A stretch of DNA of 64,000 nt from an uncultured Planctomycetota bacterium (GTDB lineage Bacteria; Planctomycetota; Phycisphaerae; UBA1845; Fen-1342): contig CAADGL010000007.1 of assembly GCA_900696525.1 (NCBI GenBank), forward strand, positions 124,001 to 188,000, written 5' to 3'. The first letter of the stretch is position 1. Each line of letters starts with the position of its first letter. The notes beneath the pieces are model-generated. The model saw nothing but the letters and a program-made list of their open reading frames with translations. It was not told where the DNA came from and did not search any database. Made by a program: the position numbers and the translations under genes. This document shows positions 35,930 through 44,017 of this stretch, piece after piece.

Positions 35930-38371
35930 ATGCCCTGCGACCTCCCCGACCGCCAGCTCTGGAGCTGGATCGACCGCGCCGCCCCGGAATTGCAGCCCCA
36001 TCTCGACCGTTGTCCCGAGTGCCGACGCCGTGCCGCCGAAATCCGCACCGACCTCGGGCGCCTGGCCGCCGTCGCCAACGCCCCACCCCCGCGGATCCCG
36101 CCCACCGTCGGACCCTATACCGTCATTGGATTGCTCGGCGAAGGCGGCCAGGGGCTCGTTCTTCGCGCCGTGCAACCATCGCTGCGAAGACATGTTGCGC
36201 TGAAGCTGCTCAAACGCGGCGTCTGGACCGACGAACGCGACGCCCGTAGCTTCGCCCGCGAGACCGACGCCCTCGCCCGGCTCAACCACCCCGGCATCGC
36301 CGCCATCTACGAGGCCGCCGTCACCGACGACGCCCAGCCCTATTTCGTCATGGAGCTGATCGACGGCGTGCCGCTCAACCAGTACGTCCGCGAGCAGGTG
36401 CTTTCCCTCCGCCAGCGCCTCGAACTGTTCGTAAGACTCTGTGCGCCAATCAGCTACGCGCACCAACACGGCGTCATCCACCGCGATATAAAGCCCTCGA
36501 ACGTCCTCATCACCGCCGGCGGGCAACCCAAGGTCCTCGATTTCGGCCTCGCCTGCGTCATGGACCCCACCGCAACCGCTAGCATCACCCTGCCGGACGG
36601 AGGCGTACGCGGCACGCTCCCTTATATGAGCCCCGAGCAGGCGCGCGGCGACTCGCGCGAGATCGACGTGCGCACCGACGTGTACTCCCTCGGCGTCGTT
36701 CTCTACGAAATGCTCCTCGACCGCCCGGCCATCCAGCTCGGAGACGCCTCGCCCCAGGAGGCGATCCGCTTGATCTGCGAGCACACGCCCACCCGGCCCG
36801 GGGCGATTCACCGCGCGCTCGGCGGCGACATCGAGACCATCGTGCTGAAGGCGATCGACAAGGCGCCGACGCAACGCTACCAGAGCGTCGCCTCGTTATC
36901 GGAAGACGTGCAGCGATACCTCGCGGGCGAGCCCATCGCCGCACGGCCCCCCAGCGCCACCTACCAGCTTCGCAAGCTCATCGAGCGACACCGCTGGCCC
37001 TGCGCTCTGGCGGCCTGCATCCTCATGCTGCTCGTGGGTTTCGGACTGTTTTCCACCTTCCAGGCTCAGCTCATCGCCCACCAGCGCGACGCCGCCGTGC
37101 TCGCCCAGCATCGCGAGGCCATCGCACGCCTCAACGCCGAGCGCCAGGCCGAGCACGCCCGCGTCGCCGTTCAGAAGTCCGAGCGCATCAACGCCTTCCT
37201 CGAATCCATCCTCGCAGGCGCAGACCCGCTTCGAACCCCCTCCACGCAGCTCACCATCCGCGATCTGCTCGACGACGCCGCCACACGCTTGCAGCGCGGC
37301 TGGACCGATGACCCCGAGCTGGCCGCCGTGCTGAGCACGACCATCGGCGAGACCTACCGCAACCTCGGCCTCGTCGCGCAGGCCGAGCCTCTCCTGCTCT
37401 CCGCCCAACGCTTGTTCGACCGCGTCGCCAACGCCGACCCCCTCGGACGCGCCGACTGCCTCGACGCGCTCGGCCGGCTGCGGGCGGGCGCCGGACGCGA
37501 CGACGAAGCCGCCGAACTGCTCGGCGAGGCCCTGCGCCTACGCCAGGCGTCCGCGGGGTACGCCTCACGCCCGACACGCGACACCACCCGGGCACTGATC
37601 GGTGTCCTCGCCAGGCTCGGCCGTTCAGAAGAAGGACTTCGCCTGGCACGCGAGTCCTGGGTTCGCGCCCAGCGCGCCTTCGCCGAGAACGATCCGCAGC
37701 GCGCCGACGCCCAGCTTGTGCTCGCCGAGGCGCTCGCCGCCCACGGCGATCACCAGCACGCCGAGGCCGAGTTTCGCGCCATCCTCGCCGAGCGCCGCCG
37801 CCTGGCCCCGGCCGACACGCCGCTGATCGCCCTGGCGCTGAACGACCTCGCCGCCTTCCTGCACGCCCGGAAAGCCTATGACCAGGCCGAGCCGCTCTAC
37901 CGCGAAGCGCTCGCACTGCTGGAACGCGCACCAGGCGCCCACACCGCCAACATCCTCCTGCTGACCCAGAACCTCGCCCGCCTCCACCAGGATCGCGAAG
38001 ACGTCGCCGCCGCCCTCCCACTCGCCGAGGCCGCCGCCTGCCTCGCGCAACGCGAGCTCCCCGCCTGGCACTACGTCACGCTCTGCTGCAAGCGCCAGTA
38101 CGGCGAGTGCCTCGCCGCCGCCGGACGACACGCCGCCGCCGAGCCCTACCTGCGCGACTACTTCCTCGGCGTCCGGGCGATCCTCGGCGAAACGCACCCC
38201 AGCACCGCCGCCGCCCGCGCCCTGCTCGTCAGCTTCTACCAGCAATGGAGGGGGCCGCAATACGTCGCGCGGCCAGGAGAGACGCCGGACACCCTGGCCA
38301 CGAAACCCGCCGACGGCGTCGAGCCGCCCCCGCCCCAGAAGCGACCCCCCACACCCCTGGAGACCCCATGA
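35930..38371 (+). CDS. Ser/Thr protein kinase with anti-sigma-like zinc motif and TPR domain
   Basis: 813 residues. The N-terminus contains H24-x3-C28-x2-C31, the zinc-binding pattern of anti-sigma factors. The kinase domain has a Gly-rich loop (GEGGQG), Lys92, HRDIKPSN (184-191), DFG (204-206) and SPEQ. A membrane helix (ALAACILMLLVGFGLF, near 355) leads to a coiled coil and about six TPR units (residues ~430-760), ending in a Pro-rich tail. It overlaps the ECF sigma gene by 4 bp (ATGA), so kinase and sigma factor are made together. This fits phosphorylation-controlled ECF systems of planctomycetes; the substrate is inferred. Confidence 0.9.
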   Translation: MPCDLPDRQLWSWIDRAAPELQPHLDRCPECRRRAAEIRTDLGRLAAVANAPPPRIPPTVGPYTVIGLLGEGGQGLVLRAVQPSLRRHVALKLLKRGVWTDERDARSFARETDALARLNHPGIAAIYEAAVTDDAQPYFVMELIDGVPLNQYVREQVLSLRQRLELFVRLCAPISYAHQHGVIHRDIKPSNVLITAGGQPKVLDFGLACVMDPTATASITLPDGGVRGTLPYMSPEQARGDSREIDVRTDVYSLGVVLYEMLLDRPAIQLGDASPQEAIRLICEHTPTRPGAIHRALGGDIETIVLKAIDKAPTQRYQSVASLSEDVQRYLAGEPIAARPPSATYQLRKLIERHRWPCALAACILMLLVGFGLFSTFQAQLIAHQRDAAVLAQHREAIARLNAERQAEHARVAVQKSERINAFLESILAGADPLRTPSTQLTIRDLLDDAATRLQRGWTDDPELAAVLSTTIGETYRNLGLVAQAEPLLLSAQRLFDRVANADPLGRADCLDALGRLRAGAGRDDEAAELLGEALRLRQASAGYASRPTRDTTRALIGVLARLGRSEEGLRLARESWVRAQRAFAENDPQRADAQLVLAEALAAHGDHQHAEAEFRAILAERRRLAPADTPLIALALNDLAAFLHARKAYDQAEPLYREALALLERAPGAHTANILLLTQNLARLHQDREDVAAALPLAEAAACLAQRELPAWHYVTLCCKRQYGECLAAAGRHAAAEPYLRDYFLGVRAILGETHPSTAAARALLVSFYQQWRGPQYVARPGETPDTLATKPADGVEPPPPQKRPPTPLETP

Positions 38372-38946
38372 CTCCCGCCCCGGCGCACCAACCAGATTCG
38401 CCCCCCGCCTCGCCAACCCCCGGGCCCTTTGCACACTGGGACAGCCTGCCCGCCGAAGAGGTCGCGGCATGGCTCGAGCAAACCTTCCGCGCTCCTCTCG
38501 TCGCGTTCTGCTATGGGTACCTCGGCCGACTCGAAGACGCCGAGGACGCCGTCCAGGAAGTCTTCTGCCGGGCGATTCGATCCGGACGAACCCCCGATAA
38601 CCTCCGCGCCTGGCTCTACAAGATCGCCCGGAACTACTGCCTGAACGCGCTGCGAAACCGAAACCGCCGGCGCGACGCGGCCCCGCTCGCCGCCCAACCC
38701 GAAGTGCAGGCGATGCTCACGGGCAACCTGACCCGGCTGGTGCGCGGTGAGCAGCGCTCGCAGCTCGGACGCCTCTTGTCACGCCTGCCCGAGATGTACC
38801 AGGAGGTCCTGCGACTGCGCTACGGACACGACCTCTCCCGGGCCGAGATCGCCGAGCTGCTGGACCTCGACGAGTCGGTCGTCAAGTCGCGGCTGTTCGA
38901 GGGCCTGCAACGGCTCCGCCGCGACATTCGCCCTACCGGTGGTTGA
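38368..38946 (+). CDS. ECF-type RNA polymerase sigma factor
   Basis: 192 residues with region 2 (FCYGYLGRLEDAEDAVQEVFCRA, -10 recognition and core binding) and region 4 (LPEMYQEVLRLRYGHDLSRAEIAELL...SVVKSRLFEGLQRL, helix-turn-helix for the -35 element), with no region 3. A ~35-residue Pro-rich N-terminal extension precedes region 2. The 4-bp overlap with the upstream kinase gene, itself carrying an anti-sigma-like motif, makes the kinase the likely regulator. The ribosome-binding site GGAG lies inside the kinase gene end. Confidence 0.93.
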   Translation: MTPAPAHQPDSPPASPTPGPFAHWDSLPAEEVAAWLEQTFRAPLVAFCYGYLGRLEDAEDAVQEVFCRAIRSGRTPDNLRAWLYKIARNYCLNALRNRNRRRDAAPLAAQPEVQAMLTGNLTRLVRGEQRSQLGRLLSRLPEMYQEVLRLRYGHDLSRAEIAELLDLDESVVKSRLFEGLQRLRRDIRPTGG

Positions 38947-38948
38947 CC

Positions 38949-39449
38949 ATGACCGACGCCGCTCGCCGTGCTTCGACCCCGCCCGCACTACCCTGGCACG
39001 ACTCCGTCCGCTGGCAGCACCTTCGCCGCGGCGACGGCTGCCCACTCTGCAACCTGCCCCCAGCCGAGGTCGCCTTTCGCCTCGACGCCGCGATCGTGCG
39101 CGTCCCGGCGACGGCGTGTGTCCCCGGCTACGCCTGTGTCATCCACCGCCGGCACGTCGTTGAGCTGCATCACCTCGCGGACGACGAGGCGGCCGCGTTC
39201 GTCCGCGACGTGAACAGGGTGGCGGCGGCGGTCGAGCAACTGACCGGCGCCACCAAGATCAACCTGCTGAGCCTCGGCAACCTCGTGCCGCACCTCCACG
39301 TGCACATCTGCCCGCGCCGGCCCGGCGATCCCTTCGAGGGGCGAGTGATCGACCCCGGCCAGACGCGCACCGACGCCTACACCCCCACGGAGTACGCCGA
39401 CCTCATGCTCCGGCTCCGCGCAGCCGTCCACTTTGGCTCGTCACGCTGA
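38949..39449 (+). CDS. HIT-family nucleotide hydrolase/transferase
   Basis: The 166-residue protein has the histidine triad HLHVHI (H-phi-H-phi-H), an N-terminal CPLC zinc-like motif, and the CVIHRRHVVELHHL segment of Hint/Fhit relatives. These enzymes cleave nucleoside phosphoramidates or dinucleoside polyphosphates through a His intermediate; here the substrate is unknown. ATG 38949 is three bases after the sigma-factor stop, so it is likely co-transcribed with the kinase-sigma pair. Confidence 0.9.
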   Translation: MTDAARRASTPPALPWHDSVRWQHLRRGDGCPLCNLPPAEVAFRLDAAIVRVPATACVPGYACVIHRRHVVELHHLADDEAAAFVRDVNRVAAAVEQLTGATKINLLSLGNLVPHLHVHICPRRPGDPFEGRVIDPGQTRTDAYTPTEYADLMLRLRAAVHFGSSR

Positions 39450-39691
39450 GCGCAGCCAGGCGCCTTCCCTCCCATCTCACGTCTCGAACGATCGCCGGAA
39501 CCTCCTTCTTTCCCGGCCCGACCTCAGGATGACAGCGGCACGCCGCGCGAACGCCGCTCGCGGGTCGAGGCGGTCATGGTCCCCCGAACCCGAAGTAACC
39601 GTGCGGCCGGTTGGCTAACTCGGCGCGCGGCGGATAAGCTGCCCCCGACGACGAAAGACGCGGTGCAGCGATAGCGAACAGCGATGCAGGA

Positions 39692-41239
39692 TTGCGGCCG
39701 TGTCGGCGATACACAGCGGCCGCGCTGCGCGCGCTCGCGGCACTCGCGTCCGCCGCCGCACTTGTCGGCTGCGCCCCCCGCGCCTGGACGGTCCGGCCCG
39801 CCGGCGGCCATGAGCTGCCCCCGATGCCGCGCGAGTTCCGCGGCGTCTGGGTCGCGACCGTCGACAACATCAACTGGCCCTCGCGCCCGGGCCTGCCAAC
39901 GGCCCAGCAGCAGCACGAGCTCCGCGGCATCATCCGGGCGGCGGCGCGGGCGCGCTGCAACGCGATCGTGCTCCAGGTGCGGCCGGCGTGCGACGCGCTC
40001 TACGCCTCGTCGCTCGACCCGTGGTCAGAGTACCTGAGCGGCGCGATCGGCCGCCCGCCCACGCCCGCGTGGGATCCGCTCTCCGCCGCGATCGACGAAG
40101 CGCACGCCTGCGGTCTCGAGCTGCACGCGTGGGTCAACCCCTTTCGCGCCCGGCATCGCACCAACCGCACGCCGCCCTCATCAGACCACGTCGTCCGTCG
40201 CCGGCCGGAGTGGGTCCGCGCCTACGGCCCGGAGTTGTGGCTCGACCCGGGAGAGGCGGAAGCGCGGCAGTACGTGCTCGCCGTGGCGCGCGACCTCGTT
40301 CGCCGCTACGACCTCGACGGGCTGCACCTCGACGACTACTTCTACCCCTATCCGGCCAAGGACGCCTCCGGCCGGCCCTTGACCTTTCCAGACCATGAGA
40401 CCTTCCAGCGCTATCGCGCCGCCGGCGGCACGCTGGCCCGAGCCGACTGGCGCCGCGCCAACGTCGACACCTTCGTCGAGCAGCTCTACCGCACCGTCAA
40501 GGACGAGAAGCCCTGGGTCCGTGTCGGCATCAGCCCATTCGGCATCTGGCGGCCCGGAAACCCGCGCGGCGTAGTGGGGCTCGACGCGTATCACGCGCTC
40601 TCGGCAGACGCCCGGCGCTGGCTCGCCGAGGGCTGGATCGATTACCTCGCGCCGCAGCTCTACTGGCGGCTCGATGCGACGGGGCAGCGCTTCGAAGACC
40701 TGCTCGACTGGTGGCTTGCCCAGAACGCGCTCGGCCGTCACGTCTGGCCAGGGCTCAACGCCAGCCGCGTGCTCGAAGCCGGTCCGCAGCGCTGGCCCGC
40801 GACCGAGATCGTCGCTCAGATCGAGGCCGTCAGGCGGCGCCCAAATGCCGACGGACACTTGCTCTATCACGCTGACGCCGCCCTCGGGGCCGCCAGCCCG
40901 CTGAACTCCACGCTCTCCTCGCTGTATCGCGGACCCGCCCTCGCGCCCGCTTCACCATGGCTGCACGGCCCCTCCGCGCTGCGCCGGCCCCCGACCCTCA
41001 GCGCCAGCCAGCGCTGGCCCACCGGCGACCTCGTCTTGGAATGGCGCTCCGACGAGCCGCCCCCGCGATTCTGGCTGCTGCGCTGGCGCAGCCGTGGACG
41101 CTGGCTCGCACTGGTCCTCGGTGGCCACTCGCACACGCACGCCCTGCCGGCCCGCGACGCCCCTGCTCCGGACATGCTCTCGCTCTGCGCCGTCGACCAC
41201 GTCGGCCGGCTTGGCCCGGCTGTCGTGGCCGTCCCGTAG
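39692..41239 (+). CDS. Lipoprotein glycosyl hydrolase-like protein (GHL10/DUF187)
   Basis: 515 residues. A lipobox ends at Cys27 (ALVGC). The barrel domain begins PREFRGVWVATVDNINWPS and contains the AIVLQVRPACDALY, GLELHAWVNPFRARH and DGLHLDDYFYPYP segments of the GHL10 family, which is predicted to cleave glycan or peptidoglycan-related sugars. Conserved Asp/Glu in LHLDDYFYP are candidate active-site residues. A ~110-residue Ig-like C-terminus follows. The start is a TTG at 39692; the downstream frame has no better start before the lipobox. Confidence 0.82.
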   Translation: MRPCRRYTAAALRALAALASAAALVGCAPRAWTVRPAGGHELPPMPREFRGVWVATVDNINWPSRPGLPTAQQQHELRGIIRAAARARCNAIVLQVRPACDALYASSLDPWSEYLSGAIGRPPTPAWDPLSAAIDEAHACGLELHAWVNPFRARHRTNRTPPSSDHVVRRRPEWVRAYGPELWLDPGEAEARQYVLAVARDLVRRYDLDGLHLDDYFYPYPAKDASGRPLTFPDHETFQRYRAAGGTLARADWRRANVDTFVEQLYRTVKDEKPWVRVGISPFGIWRPGNPRGVVGLDAYHALSADARRWLAEGWIDYLAPQLYWRLDATGQRFEDLLDWWLAQNALGRHVWPGLNASRVLEAGPQRWPATEIVAQIEAVRRRPNADGHLLYHADAALGAASPLNSTLSSLYRGPALAPASPWLHGPSALRRPPTLSASQRWPTGDLVLEWRSDEPPPRFWLLRWRSRGRWLALVLGGHSHTHALPARDAPAPDMLSLCAVDHVGRLGPAVVAVP

Positions 41240-41310
41240 GCAAGCGCTGTCTTGAATGCGCCGAGGGTGGTCGGCTCTGTTCCGCCTTCGCCCGGATACA
41301 CTGTCGCTCC

Positions 41311-43431
41311 ATGACCAGCCGCTCCCCCGAGCACGACGCGCGCCTGCTCGCCGCCGCCGAGGCGCTGGCGACCTGCGGCGACCTGCCGGCGCTGGTGCGC
41401 GCTCTCGCGGAGGCGCTGCCCGACCGGCCAGCCTGCGTCGCGACCGGCGCGGGAGTGCACAACCCGGAGCGCGAGCTCGTGGAAGTGCACATCTGCGGAC
41501 CAGCGCCCGCTGCCGGGGCCGCCGCGTGGACCCTCAGCGAATCACTGCGGCAGGCCGAGACCGACGTGCCGCAACTGTTGTCCGCCGGCGCCGGATGGCT
41601 CTCCTACGACCTGCACGACGGCCGGCGCAGTGCGCTCTACGACGCGCTGCGCGACAAGGGGCTGCGCCGCGTCATCGTCGCCGCGGCCAGGCTCCCGGGC
41701 CACCTGGTTGGCTTCGTCCTCGCCGGGTTCGACGGCGAATCGGAGCCCGAGGCCACCCTCCGCCGACGGATCGAACGCCTCGGACACCTCGCGGCGCCGA
41801 TCCTCTGGGTGTGCAGCCTCGAGGACCGCTTCGCGCGGGGCGACCGCCGACGCGACACCCTGATCGAGCTCTACAACACGATCACTACCTCCCTCAGCTT
41901 CCGCGATGTTCTCGACTCCGCCCGGCGCGTATTCGACCGGCTGGGCGCGCACGCCGCCAGCGCCGTCTGCCTCGTCACCGACGACCAGCGCGCCTACCGC
42001 GCCCATCGCCACCGGCCGGCGGACCTCGTCGCAACGGAAGAAGCAGAGCCCGAGGCGTGCCCCCTCGCCGGAAGCGTCGTCGAGTGGGTCATGCGCCGCG
42101 GACGCACCTACCACTCCGAAGAGCTCGCGCAGCAACAGGAGTTCGCCGGCGACGCCGAGCTCGCCCGGGCCGGCGTGCAACGCTACGTCGCCGCCCCGCT
42201 CCTGGCCCGCGGACGCAACCTCGGCGCCCTGCTGCTGTGCTTCGACGACCCGCACCCCCCGCTCAAGATCGACCTCTGGCTCTTCGACAACATCGCCCTG
42301 CAACTCGCGCTCACCATCGACAACGCCGCCATCCACGACCAGGTCCGCCGCCTGTCTGACCGCCTCCAGGAGCAGAACGTCTACCTGCGCGAGGAGATCC
42401 AGAGCCAGCACAACTTCGGCGAGATCGTCGGCCGCGCCCCCGCCATCCGCCGCGTGCTCGAAGACATCGAACGCGTCGCACGCACCGCCGCAACCGTGCT
42501 GATCGTCGGCGAAACCGGCGTCGGAAAAGATCTCGTCGCCCGCGCCATCCACGCCGCAGGCCGCAGCGCCGACCAGCCCATGGTGAAGGTCAACTGCGCC
42601 GCCATCCCCGAGGGAACCGTCGAGAGCGAGCTGTTCGGCCACGAGCGCGGCGCCTTCACCTCCGCGGTCGAGCGGCGCATCGGCCGCTTCGAGCTCGCCA
42701 TCAACGGCACCCTCTTTCTCGACGAGATCGGCGAGCTCCCCCTCGCCGTGCAGGCCAAGCTCCTCCGCGTGCTTCAGGACGGCGAGTTCGAACGCGTCGG
42801 CGGCTCGCGCACGCTGCACACCAACGCGCGCATCATCGCCGCCACCAACCGCGACCTCCTCAAGGCCGTCGAGGGCGGAACCTTCCGCCGAGACCTCTAC
42901 TACCGCCTCAACGTCTTCCCAATCCGCGTCCCGCCGCTCCGCGAGCGCCGCGACGACATCTCCGCTCTCGTCGAGACCTTCGTCTCGCAGTTCAACCGCC
43001 GCATGGGCAAAAACGTCACCTCCATCGACCGCGCGTGGATTGAGACGTTGACCCGCCGCGATTGGCCGGGAAACATCCGCGAGCTCCGCCACGTGATCGA
43101 GCGCTCCATGATCCTGTGCGACGGTCCATGCCTGCGCGGCGAACCCGACCGCGCCAACGAAACGCCCCCTCCCCCCAGCCCCTTGCCGTTCGCCACGCCC
43201 GCCGCGACCGCCTCGACCCCGGTGGCCGGCGCACTGGCCCCCGGCCCCGATACGACGCGGCTCGACGCCGTCGAGGCCGAGCACATCCGGCGCGTGCTGG
43301 CACAGACCGCCGGCGTCGTCGAGGGGCCGCGCGGCGCGGCGCGGCTGCTGGGCCTGAAGCCTTCAACGCTGCGCTTTCGCATGAAGCGGCTGGGTGTGAC
43401 GCGGCCCCGCCCTGACGAGTCCCCGCCTTAG
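41311..43431 (+). CDS. Sigma-54-dependent transcriptional activator with GAF domains
   Basis: 706 residues. Two GAF-like regions (about 20-170 and 195-340) are followed by a coiled coil and an AAA+ domain with Walker A GETGVGKD (~400), the sigma-54 contact loop GAFTSA (~447, usually GAFTGA), Walker B GTLFLDEIGELP and the arginine-finger region FRRDLYYRLNVFPIR. A Fis-type helix-turn-helix ends the protein. It should open promoters of the TGGCAC-N5-TTGCA type; the groEL1 promoter at 20369 is one candidate in the window. The ATG at 41311 follows a -10-like GGATACACTG. The upstream open frame lies over the preceding gene. Confidence 0.93.
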   Translation: MTSRSPEHDARLLAAAEALATCGDLPALVRALAEALPDRPACVATGAGVHNPERELVEVHICGPAPAAGAAAWTLSESLRQAETDVPQLLSAGAGWLSYDLHDGRRSALYDALRDKGLRRVIVAAARLPGHLVGFVLAGFDGESEPEATLRRRIERLGHLAAPILWVCSLEDRFARGDRRRDTLIELYNTITTSLSFRDVLDSARRVFDRLGAHAASAVCLVTDDQRAYRAHRHRPADLVATEEAEPEACPLAGSVVEWVMRRGRTYHSEELAQQQEFAGDAELARAGVQRYVAAPLLARGRNLGALLLCFDDPHPPLKIDLWLFDNIALQLALTIDNAAIHDQVRRLSDRLQEQNVYLREEIQSQHNFGEIVGRAPAIRRVLEDIERVARTAATVLIVGETGVGKDLVARAIHAAGRSADQPMVKVNCAAIPEGTVESELFGHERGAFTSAVERRIGRFELAINGTLFLDEIGELPLAVQAKLLRVLQDGEFERVGGSRTLHTNARIIAATNRDLLKAVEGGTFRRDLYYRLNVFPIRVPPLRERRDDISALVETFVSQFNRRMGKNVTSIDRAWIETLTRRDWPGNIRELRHVIERSMILCDGPCLRGEPDRANETPPPPSPLPFATPAATASTPVAGALAPGPDTTRLDAVEAEHIRRVLAQTAGVVEGPRGAARLLGLKPSTLRFRMKRLGVTRPRPDESPP

Positions 43432-43536
43432 GCGCCAGCCGCCTCGACGGACACCCGGGGGACGAGCGCCAGGCGGGTGGCGGTGTTGCGGCCTTGCGCA
43501 ATGGCTCTCCGGCTCATCGCCGCACCCGGGGCCCGG

Positions 43537-43564
43537 TTGACGCTGCCGACATCAATGATATAAT
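43537..43564 (+). promoter_or_regulatory. Consensus promoter of the ars operon
   Basis: TTGACG-N16-TATAAT precedes arsR. The -10 ends only 12 bases before the ATG at 43577, so the transcript would be leaderless or nearly so; AGGA at 43565 could act as a ribosome-binding site only if transcription starts further upstream. Confidence 0.75.
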
Positions 43565-43581
43565 AGGAATATAGCCATGAA
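43555..43581 (+). promoter_or_regulatory. Candidate ArsR operator, copy 1
   Basis: A 27-base sequence beginning ATGATATAATAGG overlaps the -10 and the arsR start codon. It agrees at 21 of 27 positions with 43951-43977. Its AT-rich character contrasts with the GC-rich surroundings, as ArsR-family operators often do. Confidence 0.6.
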
Positions 43582-43906
43582 ACTCCGGCCCCGTCATTCC
43601 CGCGCGCGCTACGACGCGCGAGCCCGGATCGCCAAGGCGCTCGCCCACCCCAGCCGGCTGATGATCCTGGAGGCGCTCGAAGCGCGCGAAGCCTGTGTCT
43701 GCGACCTGACCGACTTGGTTGGCGCCGATCAATCGACGGTCTCGAAGCATCTGGCCGTGCTCAAGCAGGCGGGGCTGGTTGAGGACCGAAAAGACGGCGT
43801 GATGGTCTACTACAAGCTCAAGGTGTGCTGCCTCCAGGGCTTCTGGGACTGCATCGAGACGGTGCTCGCCCAGAATCTGAAGGTGCAACAGGCGGTGTTG
43901 CGATGA
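43577..43906 (+). CDS. arsR: ArsR-family metalloregulator
   Basis: 109-residue winged-helix repressor with RIAKALAHPSRLMILEAL, the metal-sensing C40-V-C42-DL motif on helix 3, the QSTVSKHLAVLKQAGLV recognition helix, and DGVMVYYKL wing. Cys40 and Cys42 are arranged as in ArsR; a late CC pair (residues 84-85) may give a third As(III) ligand. It should repress this operon until arsenite (or another thiophilic metal) binds. It is the first gene of a seven-gene ars unit. Confidence 0.92.
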   Translation: MKLRPRHSRARYDARARIAKALAHPSRLMILEALEAREACVCDLTDLVGADQSTVSKHLAVLKQAGLVEDRKDGVMVYYKLKVCCLQGFWDCIETVLAQNLKVQQAVLR

Positions 43907-43950
43907 CGTACGTGTCGAGGTCGAGCCGCTCTCTTCTTTTCACCCAATCC

Positions 43951-43977
43951 ATGGTATAATGGCCATAGAGGCATGAA
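43951..43977 (+). promoter_or_regulatory. Candidate ArsR operator, copy 2, with TATAAT
   Basis: The sequence ATGGTATAATGGCC... repeats the arsR operator/-10 region (21 of 27 bases equal) in the arsR-arsP gap. It contains a perfect TATAAT (43955-43960) but only a weak -35 match upstream. It could be a second, ArsR-controlled promoter for the permease and downstream genes. Confidence 0.6.
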
Positions 43978-44017
43978 TCCTGCCGAGGATACCGGTGAAG
44001 GGAGTGCCCAGCCATGA
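43973..44017 (+). CDS. Possible 14-residue leader peptide before the permease
   Basis: A 14-codon frame starts in operator copy 2 (MNPAEDTGEGSAQP) and its TGA overlaps the permease ATG (ATGA). No clear ribosome-binding site precedes it. It could couple translation to the permease or be chance. Confidence 0.25.
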   Translation: MNPAEDTGEGSAQP

